Below are positions 16,688 through 25,667 of a stretch of 41,859 nucleotides of DNA, one piece after another (positions within the stretch are counted from its first letter, which is position 1; each line of letters starts with the position of its first letter). The translations under genes were made by a program, and so were the position numbers. The stretch comes from an uncultured Spirochaetales bacterium. GTDB taxonomy: Bacteria > Spirochaetota > Spirochaetia > Sphaerochaetales > Sphaerochaetaceae. Under the pieces are notes generated by a model. That model was not told where the DNA came from and did not search any database. It saw only the letters and a program-made list of their open reading frames with translations. The DNA lies in NCBI GenBank assembly GCA_934271365.1, contig CAKQRI010000013.1:1-41859 (forward strand), read 5' to 3'.

Positions 16688-17242
16688 ATGGAAAAAGAAA
16701 CAACAGCTCTTTCTGATGAAGAGCGGTTAAATGCAAAGGTAGATGAGATTCTATCCTCAATCAGTGCTTTATCCAATCAGGATGCAGAAGAAGTAGAGAA
16801 GCTCAAGGCAATAATCAAGAAAAAAGTGTCATTCTTCAAGAGAGCTACATTTACAGCTCTTCTTCTGAAGCTTGTATGTGAAAGAAGATCATCAGCTAGA
16901 GATGACAGAAAAAGAGCAAACAGTCCTAGACCTATCAGAAAGGAAAATGCAGAGAAGCCAGCAGCAGTCAAGGAAGAAGCAAAAACTGAGAGAGTTCTTC
17001 CAGCTGATGCAAAAACCCTCTATCTCAACATTGGAAAGATGAAGCACCTGTATGGAAAGGATTTATCAAAGCTTCTTCAGAGCGAGCTTGGAGTTACAAG
17101 AGATGACATCTATTCTCTCCGTGTCCACGATAAATACTCATTCATCACGATGAGTGAAGAAAACTGCAACAAGGCAATTGAGAAGCTTAATGGCAAGGAA
17201 ATCAATGGCCGTGTTGCACAGCTGAGCTTTTCTAATAAATAA
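16688..17242 (+). CDS. DbpA-type RNA-binding domain protein
   Basis: A 184-residue protein. Residues 1-100 are charged and helical, with a basic RRSSARDDRKR region. Residues 108-184 form a DbpA C-terminal RNA-binding domain of RRM type, with YLNIGKMKHLYGKDL, VHDKYSFITM and a final VAQLSFSNK. DbpA is a DEAD-box helicase that recognises 23S rRNA hairpin 92 through this domain; here the helicase is missing, so the protein may be an RNA-binding adaptor. The start follows AGGAGTATTT. The metallo-hydrolase begins 2 bases after its stop, implying cotranscription. Confidence 0.75.
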   Translation: MEKETTALSDEERLNAKVDEILSSISALSNQDAEEVEKLKAIIKKKVSFFKRATFTALLLKLVCERRSSARDDRKRANSPRPIRKENAEKPAAVKEEAKTERVLPADAKTLYLNIGKMKHLYGKDLSKLLQSELGVTRDDIYSLRVHDKYSFITMSEENCNKAIEKLNGKEINGRVAQLSFSNK

Positions 17243-17244
17243 GC

Positions 17245-17868
17245 ATGAAAGTAACGGGCATAACAGCAGGAATAGGTGGCACCAACTGCTACATTGCAGA
17301 TAATGAAGATGGAAGCTGCTACATAATCGATGCAGCAGATCATCTTGAGGTTCTGCTATCATCAATAAAAGAACGCAGGCTTAAGCCTTTAGCTGTTCTT
17401 TTGACTCATGCCCATTATGACCATATCCTAGGCCTCGGTGAAATCAGAGAAGAATACCCAGGCCTTCCTATCTATCTTGCCAGGGAAGATGAGTTCTTAA
17501 TCAAGGATGGATGCAGCGGGAACATCAGCATCCTTGGCAGATACAACCCTCTTTCAGAGATACTTAAAGAACTGCCTGATGACACAATACCATACAGAGA
17601 AGAAATCGGGCAGTTTAAAGTAATAAGAACACCTGGACATACTCCAGGCTCTGTATTTCTTTATAGCGAAAAAGACAGCATACTATTCTCTGGAGATACC
17701 CTATTTGCAGGTTCTATCGGAAGATGTGACCTAGGCGGAAGCTATTCAGATATCATCACATCAATCGAAAAGCTTAAAAAGCTTCCAGATAGCACAAGAG
17801 TCCTTCCTGGCCATGGAAGCTACAGCACAATAGATGAAGAGAAGAGGACTAATCCCTATCTCTTCTGA
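17245..17868 (+). CDS. Metallo-beta-lactamase fold hydrolase (glyoxalase II-like)
   Basis: A 207-residue cytosolic hydrolase with the complete MBL metal set: THAHYDHILGL, TPGHTPGS, FSGDTLF and LPGHG. The length and the GSIGRCDLGGSY element resemble the short YcbL/GloB-like branch that acts on thioesters such as lactoylglutathione, or on sulfur compounds. No separate Shine-Dalgarno is seen, and the gene starts 2 bases after the preceding stop, so it likely depends on translational coupling. The substrate is not determinable. Confidence 0.82.
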   Translation: MKVTGITAGIGGTNCYIADNEDGSCYIIDAADHLEVLLSSIKERRLKPLAVLLTHAHYDHILGLGEIREEYPGLPIYLAREDEFLIKDGCSGNISILGRYNPLSEILKELPDDTIPYREEIGQFKVIRTPGHTPGSVFLYSEKDSILFSGDTLFAGSIGRCDLGGSYSDIITSIEKLKKLPDSTRVLPGHGSYSTIDEEKRTNPYLF

Positions 17869-17874
17869 AAATAC

Positions 17875-18093
17875 CTATTTATCATGATTCTTCTTTTCTA
17901 TTTCTTCTATAGCTTTAAGATATCCCCTTGAAGCCTTTACAGTGAAGAACAAAATGAAAAGATAGACGATGAAAACAAAGAATGAGACCCATTTGGGGCC
18001 ATCATAGACACGGCTTAGAAGTGCAAAGCCAATAGTCATTCCGGCTATCAGCAGCACAATAGATAAGATGAAACCTGATTTCTTATTCTTCAT
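17875..18093 (-). CDS. Small two-helix membrane protein of unknown function
   Basis: A 72-residue ORF with two hydrophobic helices (about residues 9-27 and 34-53) separated by a short YDGPK loop, and a charged C-terminal helix. Its start overlaps the thrH stop by 11 bases, so it is coupled to thrH. I do not recognise the family. Possible roles include an accessory membrane protein or membrane anchor. Confidence 0.6.
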   Translation of the reverse strand: MKNKKSGFILSIVLLIAGMTIGFALLSRVYDGPKWVSFFVFIVYLFILFFTVKASRGYLKAIEEIEKKNHDK

Positions 18094-18691
18094 CTATAAA
18101 GCTCTCTATCTCTGAATAGAACTCATCATAAGTTCTGCAGAGCCTTAAATCTGGTTCTTCCTTTATGATGTTCTCTGGAGCTCGGAAAAGACAGCCTTTA
18201 TCTGCAAGATGGATCATAGCAAGGTCATTATAGCTATCTCCAGCCGCAAATGTGCGGAAACCCATAGCTCTCAGGCCATCAATAGCCTTCTTCTTGCCAT
18301 TGTCCTGCCTCATCCGTATTCCGCATATCATGTCATTCCCATCAACTTCCAGGCTATTGCAGAATATCGTTGGCCAGCCAAGCTGCTTCATAAGTGGAGC
18401 TGCGAATTCTGAGAATGTATCAGAAAGAATGATTACCTGGGTTCTCTCTCTGAGCTTATCAAGAAACTCCTTAGCCCCTTCCAGTGGACGGATCTCTGCG
18501 ATGACATTCTGTATGTCCTTAAGAGTAAGCCCATGCTCTCTGAGAATACCCATGCGGTATCTCATCAGCTTATCATAATCAGGCTCTTCCCTCGTTGTCC
18601 GTCTGAGAGCCTCTATACCAGTCTTCTCAGCAAAAGCAATCCAGATTTCAGGAACAAGAACACCTTCTAGGTCAAGACATACTATATTCAT
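18083..18691 (-). CDS. thrH: Phosphoserine phosphatase / homoserine phosphotransferase (ThrH)
   Basis: HAD-superfamily enzyme of 202 residues. The nucleophile motif is CLDLEGVLVPE (D7, E9), where ThrH has DLEG in place of the DxDxT usual in HAD enzymes. Motif II is ILSDTF and motif IV AAGDSYNDL. ThrH dephosphorylates phosphoserine and can transfer the phosphate to homoserine, giving the substrate of threonine synthase. It complements thrC at 1252-2472, and no homoserine kinase is seen in the window. Divergent from the DMT transporter with only 41 bases between the starts. Confidence 0.88.
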   Translation of the reverse strand: MNIVCLDLEGVLVPEIWIAFAEKTGIEALRRTTREEPDYDKLMRYRMGILREHGLTLKDIQNVIAEIRPLEGAKEFLDKLRERTQVIILSDTFSEFAAPLMKQLGWPTIFCNSLEVDGNDMICGIRMRQDNGKKKAIDGLRAMGFRTFAAGDSYNDLAMIHLADKGCLFRAPENIIKEEPDLRLCRTYDEFYSEIESFIDEE

Positions 18692-18732
18692 CTAAGCAAT
18701 CTCCTTAAGCAGTAATAAGGATAGCACAAAAC

Positions 18733-19662
18733 ATGGCAAAGCAACTATCATATAAAAGTATGAAAGAAAAAAACCTTAGAATTATCTACTACCTATCTGC
18801 ATTCTTAGTAGGAGCAGTCATCTCAGTCATGGTTGTATTCAACACATCACTTGGAATTGCTACAAACAACAGCATTTCAATTGCAATAAATCAGATTACA
18901 GGAATAGTGGTTCTGACGCTGATCATGCTGGCATTTCCTCACAATAAGACCGTCAATCCAGAGAGAAAGCCTGCTCATTGGTGGCAGTGGTTCGGAGGGC
19001 TTTTCGGACTCATGGTAATCTCGATTAACTATTTCTCTGTAAAAGAGGCTGGAACAACAATAGCAATGGCAAGTGCTGTTCTCGGGCAATGTGTCATGGG
19101 GCTGATCTATGATGTATCAGGCTTTATGGGAATGGAGAAGAGAAAAGTCGGGATGAGGAAGATCATATCCCTCCTCATATCTCTTTTAGGAATCGCAATA
19201 ATGCTCCTATTTCCGGGTAGCAGCAACAGCAGAAGCTCTTTCATATTTGCATTCCTATCTGTTATCTCAGGTGTGCTCACAATGATACAGATGGTATATA
19301 ATTCATCATTTGCAAAAGCAAAGGGATCTTTCTTCTCTGCAAGGCAGAATGTGATTTCAGGACTATGTGGAATACTGCTTTTCATGCTTATCTTCAATCT
19401 AAAGCCATCAATTGAAGCAGCCAAGGGCCTTGCAGCTTATCCTATATGGAAGACTCTAATGGGTGGGACACTAGCTGTCATTGTCGTTGTTGCATCAAAT
19501 CTGATAATACCGAAAATACCAGGTGCTGCATCATCAATTCTGATGTCCGCTGGCCAGATTCTGACAGCTGTGCTTATAGACTATTTGATGTATTCTATCT
19601 CGTCCCCTTCACTCATTGCCGGAGCCTTCATCATGATTCTCGGACTCGCTCTTGCTCCCTGA
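18733..19662 (+). CDS. DMT-type transporter with two YdcZ (DUF606)-like halves
   Basis: A 309-residue membrane protein with about ten hydrophobic helices arranged as two similar halves (about 14-150 and 165-309). This is the drug/metabolite-transporter plan, and VVFNTSLG and the helix pattern resemble the YdcZ/DUF606 branch. The substrate is unknown. The start at 18733 is supported by AAGGAT upstream; the next Met (18763) has no ribosome site. The 3' end overlaps the convergent AI-2E-family gene by 54 bases. Confidence 0.72.
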   Translation: MAKQLSYKSMKEKNLRIIYYLSAFLVGAVISVMVVFNTSLGIATNNSISIAINQITGIVVLTLIMLAFPHNKTVNPERKPAHWWQWFGGLFGLMVISINYFSVKEAGTTIAMASAVLGQCVMGLIYDVSGFMGMEKRKVGMRKIISLLISLLGIAIMLLFPGSSNSRSSFIFAFLSVISGVLTMIQMVYNSSFAKAKGSFFSARQNVISGLCGILLFMLIFNLKPSIEAAKGLAAYPIWKTLMGGTLAVIVVVASNLIIPKIPGAASSILMSAGQILTAVLIDYLMYSISSPSLIAGAFIMILGLALAP

Positions 19663-20784
19663 ATCAACAGCTCCAGATGAGAGCATGATAGCAATAGGCT
19701 TAAGAGAAGGAACGCTTGCACATATAATCTGAAGAATGGATGTGATAGGAACTGCAAGGAACATCCCAATAGGTCCCCAGATATAGCCCCAGATAGCAAG
19801 AGATACCAGAATAAGGAATGGTGATAGATTCATCTTAACGCCCTGGATTTTCGGGTCTATTATATTTCCAAGCACCATCTCGATCGCTATGAATGAAAGC
19901 CCTATATACACAACAGTGCTCCATGATGGCATGAACTGCAGAACAGCCATGAAGATTCCGGCAACTGTAACTATGATAGAGCCAATAGTTGGGATGAAGT
20001 TCAGGATAAATGCAAGAACACCCCAGACAAGAGGGAAATCAAGAGAAAACAGGACAGCAACAATATAGAAGAGAGCTCCGGTTGCAAGGCTGATCAGAGC
20101 CTTTATCCCCATATACTTCGAAATCTGCTTCGTCATACCGCCTAGCATCGAGGAAAGCTTCATTGCCTTATCAGATGGAAGAGCAGCAGCAATCTTAGGC
20201 ATGATGGTCTGACGCTCTAGTATAATAAACATCAGATATAGGAATATCAGAGCACAGGACGCGATTATATCCACAAACTTGGTTGTAATATTCGTAAGAG
20301 ATGAGACAATCATCGAGTAGCCATCACCTGTCAGCCATGAAAGAAGAGAGAATGAGCTCTTCTCTGTACTATCATCCTTTGAAAGGAAATCAAGTGCTGA
20401 GGACTCGAATCTGTCAGAGACGAATTCAGAGGCTTTCGATAGCTGTCTATTCAGATAATCATCAAGCGTCCTTATCCTCATATAGTAATAAGGCATCTCC
20501 TTGATCAGCATATTCACCATTGAGAAGAATACGATGATGCACAAAACAAAAAGCAGTACGACAATAAGAAGCGCAAGTGCTGTTGATACGCCTTTGGGAA
20601 TCCTCAGCTTGTCACAGCGATTCAGAAATGGGTTGATGAATATAAACAGGAAAGCTGCGATTATTATCGGAAGGATGATGGATGAGCAGAGCTTTATCAC
20701 AAATAGAAATACCAAAGCTGCAAAGAAATAGAGAGCACCGCGAATCCCTTTAAGATATTTCTTTTCGTCCCTATCTTCATCCAT
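19609..20784 (-). CDS. AI-2E/PerM family permease
   Basis: A membrane protein of about 391 residues with the seven or eight helices of the AI-2E transporter (PerM, UPF0118) family. It has paired N-terminal helices, a long periplasmic segment with YYYMRIRTLDDYL, and the conserved LNFIPTIGSII and GPIGMFLAVPI elements. Members include exporters and Na+/H+ antiporters; true autoinducer transport is rarely shown. The start is placed at 20784 (MDEDRDEKK), because the frame upstream encodes an atypical leader with no ribosome site. The C-terminal 18 codons lie opposite the end of the DMT transporter gene. Confidence 0.85.
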   Translation of the reverse strand: MDEDRDEKKYLKGIRGALYFFAALVFLFVIKLCSSIILPIIIAAFLFIFINPFLNRCDKLRIPKGVSTALALLIVVLLFVLCIIVFFSMVNMLIKEMPYYYMRIRTLDDYLNRQLSKASEFVSDRFESSALDFLSKDDSTEKSSFSLLSWLTGDGYSMIVSSLTNITTKFVDIIASCALIFLYLMFIILERQTIMPKIAAALPSDKAMKLSSMLGGMTKQISKYMGIKALISLATGALFYIVAVLFSLDFPLVWGVLAFILNFIPTIGSIIVTVAGIFMAVLQFMPSWSTVVYIGLSFIAIEMVLGNIIDPKIQGVKMNLSPFLILVSLAIWGYIWGPIGMFLAVPITSILQIICASVPSLKPIAIMLSSGAVDSGSKSESENHDEGSGNE

Positions 20785-20840
20785 GATAAAAGTATAACAG
20801 TCTATGGCAAAAAATAACAATAACTTATAGAATTTAATCT

Positions 20841-21587
20841 ATGGAAAATTCAGAATATCTTCAGAGGATCCAGATTGTGCTCGTAGAGACTCAGGATGCC
20901 GCAAATATAGGCTCTGTCTGCAGGGCTATGAAGACAATGGGACTTACGCGACTTGCCATAGTCGGCGATAAGGAATATGACGAGAACAGGCTCAGAACCC
21001 TGGCTCTTCATGCGGCAGATGTATGGGAAAACGCAAAACGCTACCATACACTAGATGAGGCTCTTAAAGAAAGCTCATTCTCAATTGGAGCTACAAGGCG
21101 AAGAGGCAAGATGAGGAAGATGAGCTCATATTCGCCTGAGCAACTTGCAGATAAGATCTCATCCTTTCCTGAAGGAACAATATCAATAGTATTCGGAAGA
21201 GAAGCTGATGGGCTTAGAGATGATGAGGTAAACAAGTGCTCTGCAATTGTCACAATCCCGACATCTCCCCTATTTCCTTCTCTCAACCTCTCACAGGCTG
21301 TCCAGATCATTGCCTATACACTCTATACTAAAGCCCTTCCATACAAGCAGGGAATGGTTGCTGTTTCAAAAGACAGGATAGAAGCAGGTGTTGAGGATAT
21401 CTCATCCCACTTATCAGCAATCGGATATTACAAATGGGATGAAGAGGAGAAATGGACAAGGCAGTTTCTCTCAGACATGATTGAAAGGGCCGGACTCAGC
21501 GAGAGCGAGCTTCAGCGCTTTGAGAAGATCTTCAGGAAGAGCGAAGCAATAGCCAAATATAAAAGAGAGGATAAGCAGAATGACTGA
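20841..21587 (+). CDS. trmJ: tRNA 2'-O-methyltransferase TrmJ
   Basis: SPOUT-family (TrmH-like) methyltransferase of 248 residues that modifies position 32 in tRNA anticodon loops using SAM. Hallmarks are the N-terminal VLVETQDAANIGSVCRAMKTMG, then FGREADGL, and the knot segment IPTSPLFPSLNLSQAVQI. The C-terminal helical part fits TrmJ length. Its stop overlaps the next start by 8 bases, so it heads a three-gene cluster. It is divergent from the AI-2E family gene with a 56-base spacer. Confidence 0.88.
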   Translation: MENSEYLQRIQIVLVETQDAANIGSVCRAMKTMGLTRLAIVGDKEYDENRLRTLALHAADVWENAKRYHTLDEALKESSFSIGATRRRGKMRKMSSYSPEQLADKISSFPEGTISIVFGREADGLRDDEVNKCSAIVTIPTSPLFPSLNLSQAVQIIAYTLYTKALPYKQGMVAVSKDRIEAGVEDISSHLSAIGYYKWDEEEKWTRQFLSDMIERAGLSESELQRFEKIFRKSEAIAKYKREDKQND

Positions 21588-22377
21588 CTTCCTTACACCG
21601 CTTCCACGTGTCGTTGCACATAGAGGAGACAGTGCAAACTATCCAGAGAATACACTTCCTGCATTCATTTCAGCCTCTGAGATGGGTATAGATATAATAG
21701 AGACAGACGTTCATCTCACAAATGATAAAGAGCTTGTCATCTGGCACGATCCAACGCTTGAAAGGAATACAGATGGAACAGGAACAATCGAAAGCCATAC
21801 GCTTGAAGAGCTGAAAGCACTTGATGCTGGATATACTTTCACCAAAGATGGTGGAAAGACATTCCCATTCAGAGGTAAAGGAGTCCAGCTCTGCACTCTC
21901 GATGAAGCTCTGAAGGCATGTCCGGATGAGAGATTCAATATAGACCTGAAAAGCCAGGAAAGTGACATTGTTAATATATTCATAAAGGTAATAAGGGAGA
22001 ATAAAGCTGAGAAGCGTGTATGCGGAGCATCTTTCCACCTCAACAACCTGAAGAAGCTAAGGCAGCTTGCACCTGATATAATGACAAGTGTTACTACACT
22101 GGAGGTAATACCTCTGCTGCTGAAAGAGAAGCTCCATATACTTCCTAAGTCTTTCAGCAGGAAGCTGATTTTCCAGGTTCCAGTAGCACAGTATGGCATA
22201 AAGGTAATCACAAAGCATTTCGTAGAGGAAATGCATAAGCGCGGTGCTATCATAATGGTATGGACAATAAATGATGAAAATGAGATGAGGAGACTGTTCA
22301 GGCTCGGTGTTGACACGATAATGACAGATAATCCAAGGCTCGTGATCAGAGTTGCAGAGGAGCTCAATATAAGATGA
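21580..22377 (+). CDS. Glycerophosphodiester phosphodiesterase family protein
   Basis: A 265-residue TIM-barrel enzyme that hydrolyses glycerophosphodiesters to glycerol 3-phosphate and an alcohol. Catalytic motifs are VAHRGDSANYPENT, ETDVHLTND and WHDPTLERNTDGTG near the N-terminus, and VWTINDENEM near the end. There is no signal peptide, so it is cytosolic, acting on internal or imported phospholipid head groups. It overlaps trmJ by 8 bases and the next gene by 4 (ATGA), so all three are coupled. Confidence 0.9.
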   Translation: MTDFLTPLPRVVAHRGDSANYPENTLPAFISASEMGIDIIETDVHLTNDKELVIWHDPTLERNTDGTGTIESHTLEELKALDAGYTFTKDGGKTFPFRGKGVQLCTLDEALKACPDERFNIDLKSQESDIVNIFIKVIRENKAEKRVCGASFHLNNLKKLRQLAPDIMTSVTTLEVIPLLLKEKLHILPKSFSRKLIFQVPVAQYGIKVITKHFVEEMHKRGAIIMVWTINDENEMRRLFRLGVDTIMTDNPRLVIRVAEELNIR

Positions 22378-23480
22378 AAAGCAGAGTTTATTATTCAGAT
22401 CTGAGAACAGAATTCGGAAACAGCCTGCTAGACAAGCTGAAAAGAGTCATGGAAAGCGCAGGAATCAAAGACATTGATTTCAAAGATCACTATGCAGCAA
22501 TAAAGCTGCACTTCGGAGAGCCAGGCAATCTGGCATTCCTTCGTCCGAACTGGGCAAAGACAGTAGTTGATGAAGTGAAGAGCCTAGGAGGAAAGGCATT
22601 CCTCACAGACTGCAATACACTATATGTCGGAGGGCGCAAGAATGCACTTGATCATCTTGATAGCGCTGCTCTCAATGGATATTCAGTGATGTCAACAGGA
22701 GCGAATATAATAATCGGAGATGGTCTCAAAGGCGATGATGATATCGAAGTTCCAGTTGAGGGCGGAAAATATATAAAAAGCGCAAAAATCGGCAGAGCAA
22801 TAATGGATGCTGATATCTTCATCGCACTCTCGCATTTCAAAGGCCATGAAGCAACTGGATTCGGCGGTGCACTCAAGAATGTGGGAATGGGATGCGGATC
22901 CAGAAGAGGTAAGATGGAGATGCACTGCGAGGGCAAGCCTCAAGTTAAGAGCGAACTCTGCATCGGATGCCATAGATGTGAGAAGATATGCGCTCATGGC
23001 GGTCCTGTATTCGTTAACGGGAAGGCACACATTGACCATGATAAGTGCGTGGGCTGCGGCAGATGCATTGCTGTATGTCCAAGAGATGCAATAGCTGAAG
23101 GCTCATATAATTCAAACGAGATTCTCAACTGCAGGATGATGGAGTATGCAAAGGCCGTAGTGACAGGAAGGCCATGCTTCTATATCAACATCGCTGTAGA
23201 TATCTCCCCTAACTGCGACTGCCACGATGAGAATGATGCTGCAATCGTTCCGAATATCGGAATATTCGCATCAAAAGACCCTGTAGCTCTTGATCAGGCA
23301 TGTGCAGATGCTGTAAACAGAATGCCTGTCAATCCAGATTCAGCACTTTCAGCTGCAAAGCATGTCCATAACGACCATTTTGATGATATCCATCCTGATA
23401 CAAGCTGGAAGCAGGGACTTGAATATGCAGAGAGCATAGGACTTGGAAGCAGAGAATATGAGCTTATAAAAGTCCGCTGA
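22374..23480 (+). CDS. DUF362 protein with 2[4Fe-4S] ferredoxin domain
   Basis: A 368-residue protein with a DUF362 region (KLHFGEPGN, ADIFIALSHFKGHE, GFGGALKNVGMGCGSR) and an inserted ferredoxin segment (about residues 188-240). That segment holds CIGCHRCEKIC and CVGCGRCIAVC with nearby acceptor cysteines. DUF362 proteins occur in anaerobes and are thought to be electron carriers or accessory reductases; no reaction is established. Translation is coupled to GDPD by ATGA. A strong terminator follows at 23492. Confidence 0.82.
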   Translation: MKSRVYYSDLRTEFGNSLLDKLKRVMESAGIKDIDFKDHYAAIKLHFGEPGNLAFLRPNWAKTVVDEVKSLGGKAFLTDCNTLYVGGRKNALDHLDSAALNGYSVMSTGANIIIGDGLKGDDDIEVPVEGGKYIKSAKIGRAIMDADIFIALSHFKGHEATGFGGALKNVGMGCGSRRGKMEMHCEGKPQVKSELCIGCHRCEKICAHGGPVFVNGKAHIDHDKCVGCGRCIAVCPRDAIAEGSYNSNEILNCRMMEYAKAVVTGRPCFYINIAVDISPNCDCHDENDAAIVPNIGIFASKDPVALDQACADAVNRMPVNPDSALSAAKHVHNDHFDDIHPDTSWKQGLEYAESIGLGSREYELIKVR

Positions 23481-23491
23481 TCAAAGCGCAG

Positions 23492-23521
23492 AGCCATCAG
23501 AGTCAAAGCCTGATGGCTTTT
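23492..23521 (+). terminator. Terminator of the trmJ-GDPD-DUF362 cluster
   Basis: AGCCATCAG and CTGATGGCT form a 9-bp stem followed by TTTCT. The ATG at 23513 of the next frame lies inside this stem and is unlikely to be used. Confidence 0.85.
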
Positions 23522-23530
23522 CTAAAAGCA

Positions 23531-24745
23531 ATGAAAAGACTATTGATCATAATCATCTTCATATCATTTCTTATGGCATGCTCAAGGGCCGGCCTTCCAG
23601 TAAGCTATGAGCATACAGAGCATAATGAAGACATGGTGCATCTATTCTCTGAGCTTTCTGAGAACCATAAGAACTTCTTCAACAACGTAAGAAAGAAAGA
23701 TGCATATGATATCCTGAGCAGCCTATTGCAGAAAAAAGACGGATCATATGCTGATGAATACTTTGACCTTCTGAGAATCGCTGCAATAGCACATGACAGC
23801 CACACTACAGTCTATGCAGATGAGAATGTGCTCACATCCATGCATGTTCTGCCTGTTGCTTTCAGAAAATTCGGAGACCGGTTATCCATAATAGCTGCAA
23901 GCAGTGAATATGATATGCTTCTTGGAAAATCCATATCGGAGGTAAACGGTTTAGCTTTCAGCTCTATAGTGGAATTATCAAGAGATATAATCCCGAATGA
24001 CAATGATGTCTTTCTTTCATCCTCTCTTTATAGCAATTACATGAGGATGCTTGAATTCTACATATATATAGGAATTGCTGAAAGCGGAGATGAAACTATT
24101 GAAATAACAACGGAAGATGGAGAGAAGACAAAAGTCAAAGCTACAGCATTCAGTGAGCAGCCAGATCTGACATCAATCCAGAAGTCTCTTCCTCCTACGC
24201 TTAATCCCTACTCTATCTATAGTGCAATGCTTCTTCCTGATGAGGAGGCGCTACTGATAAACTATCATTCATGCAGTGAGATTGATGGATATCCATTCAG
24301 CGCATTCTCTGATGATGTGCTGAAGCTAATAAAAGAAAGGAATTACAGGAAGATCTTAATAGACCTGCGATACAATGGCGGCGGAAACAGCGAGATAATC
24401 AGACCTCTTATAAAAGGACTCAAGAAAATCAAGAAAGAAGAGGATATTGCCATCTATGCTTTAGTTGGAGAGAACACCTTCTCTTCTGCAATTCTCGATG
24501 CAGAGATTCTGAAAGAAGAGCTTGATGCTGTGCTTGCAGGAACACCTACTGGAGGAAGCGCATCCCACTATGGAGAGATAAAGACAGCCAGCCTTCCATA
24601 TTCAGGCATAATGTTCCAGTACTCAACAAAGTACTTCAGAAACAGAGAGAAAGGCCCTATTATCCCAGATATACTAATAGAAGAGAATATTGATGATTAT
24701 ATAAACGGTACTGACAGCACGCTTAAAGCACTCGGCGTTATATGA
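23531..24745 (+). CDS. Lipoprotein of the S41 (C-terminal processing) peptidase family
   Basis: A 404-residue exported protein with a signal peptide MKRLLIIIIFISF and lipobox LMAC (Cys17 lipidated). The C-terminal half is an S41/tail-specific protease core: LIDLRYNGGGN is the core beta-strand motif, and GENTFSSA carries the likely nucleophile serine. I do not see a clear catalytic lysine at the usual distance, so activity is uncertain. The N-terminal domain (about 40-190) is helical and replaces a normal PDZ domain. The start at 23531 fits the lipobox and avoids the terminator stem. Confidence 0.75.
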   Translation: MKRLLIIIIFISFLMACSRAGLPVSYEHTEHNEDMVHLFSELSENHKNFFNNVRKKDAYDILSSLLQKKDGSYADEYFDLLRIAAIAHDSHTTVYADENVLTSMHVLPVAFRKFGDRLSIIAASSEYDMLLGKSISEVNGLAFSSIVELSRDIIPNDNDVFLSSSLYSNYMRMLEFYIYIGIAESGDETIEITTEDGEKTKVKATAFSEQPDLTSIQKSLPPTLNPYSIYSAMLLPDEEALLINYHSCSEIDGYPFSAFSDDVLKLIKERNYRKILIDLRYNGGGNSEIIRPLIKGLKKIKKEEDIAIYALVGENTFSSAILDAEILKEELDAVLAGTPTGGSASHYGEIKTASLPYSGIMFQYSTKYFRNREKGPIIPDILIEENIDDYINGTDSTLKALGVI

Positions 24746-24751
24746 AAAAAT

Positions 24752-24772
24752 ATGGCTCTTATTCAGAGCCAT
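24752..24772 (-). terminator. Terminator of nagB
   Basis: ATGGCTCT and AGAGCCAT form an 8-bp stem with loop TATTC; on the minus strand it is followed by ATTTTTT. It lies 28 bases after the nagB stop and also just after the convergent lipoprotein gene. Confidence 0.75.
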
Positions 24773-24799
24773 GCAATTCATATTTGTTAGTACAGCTTA

Positions 24800-25612
24800 T
24801 TATACTACATCAGCAGGAGCTATATTGTTGCACTCTATATCTTTAAAGTATTTATATGTGCTTACCTTGAGCTCTCCGCATGCAGGCTCATCACAGAGGA
24901 TTATCGCATGAGGATGCATCTGGAGCGCTGAGCATGTCCATGCCTGTGATACAGCACCTTCTACAGTTGCAGCCAGTGCCCTAGCTTTGTTATGGCCATT
25001 AACTAATATGATTACCTCTTTGCTGTCTGTAACAGTCTGCACACCAACAGTGAGAGCAGATGATGGAACCTTTGAGATATCATATTCAAAGAATCTTGAG
25101 TTCATCACCTTTGTATCATATGTCAGAGATTTAACCCTTGTTCTTGATGACAGAGAAGAGAAAGGCTCATTGAATGCAATATGCCCATCGGCTCCTATTC
25201 CGCCAAGGAAGAGATCAATCCCGCCATAGCTTCTGATCTTCTCTTCATATCTTCTGCACTCAGCCTCAAGATCTGAAGCATTTCCATCAAGGATATTGAT
25301 GTTCTCCTTTGGAATGTCTATGAAATCAAAGAGATTTGCATGCATGAATGTATGATAGCTCTGCGGATGGTTCTCAGGAATGCCGACATACTCATCCATA
25401 TTGAATGTCACAACATTCTTAAAGCTTAGTAATCCGTCCTTATTAAGACGCACAAGCTCCTTATATGTTCCGATAGGAGAAGAGCCTGTAGGAAGTCCAA
25501 GAACAAATGGCCGCTTCTCACCAGATCTCTGATGCTCTCTTATTCTATTTGCAATATAATGCGCTGCCCATAATGAAAGATCATTATAATCCGGTTCAAT
25601 AATAACACGCAT
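24800..25612 (-). CDS. nagB: Glucosamine-6-phosphate deaminase
   Basis: Converts glucosamine 6-phosphate to fructose 6-phosphate and ammonia, letting amino sugars feed glycolysis. The 270 residues match the hexameric NagB family: LGLPTGSSPIGTY at the phosphate site, FNMDEYVG with the catalytic aspartate, GGIGADGHIAFNEP with the catalytic histidine, and HPHAIILCD. AAGGAGG stands 6 bases before the ATG. It follows mnmA on the same strand with a 55-base gap. No nagA or amino-sugar transporter is in the window. Confidence 0.96.
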   Translation of the reverse strand: MRVIIEPDYNDLSLWAAHYIANRIREHQRSGEKRPFVLGLPTGSSPIGTYKELVRLNKDGLLSFKNVVTFNMDEYVGIPENHPQSYHTFMHANLFDFIDIPKENINILDGNASDLEAECRRYEEKIRSYGGIDLFLGGIGADGHIAFNEPFSSLSSRTRVKSLTYDTKVMNSRFFEYDISKVPSSALTVGVQTVTDSKEVIILVNGHNKARALAATVEGAVSQAWTCSALQMHPHAIILCDEPACGELKVSTYKYFKDIECNNIAPADVV

Positions 25613-25667
25613 GACTGCCTCCTTTTACTATAACGTAGTCTAACTCAAAAGAAAGAGAGCAACAACA

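Noticed and set aside
23513..23530. Earlier start of the S41 lipoprotein gene at 23513
   Set aside because: That ATG lies inside the stem of the preceding terminator and would place six extra residues before a normal signal peptide.
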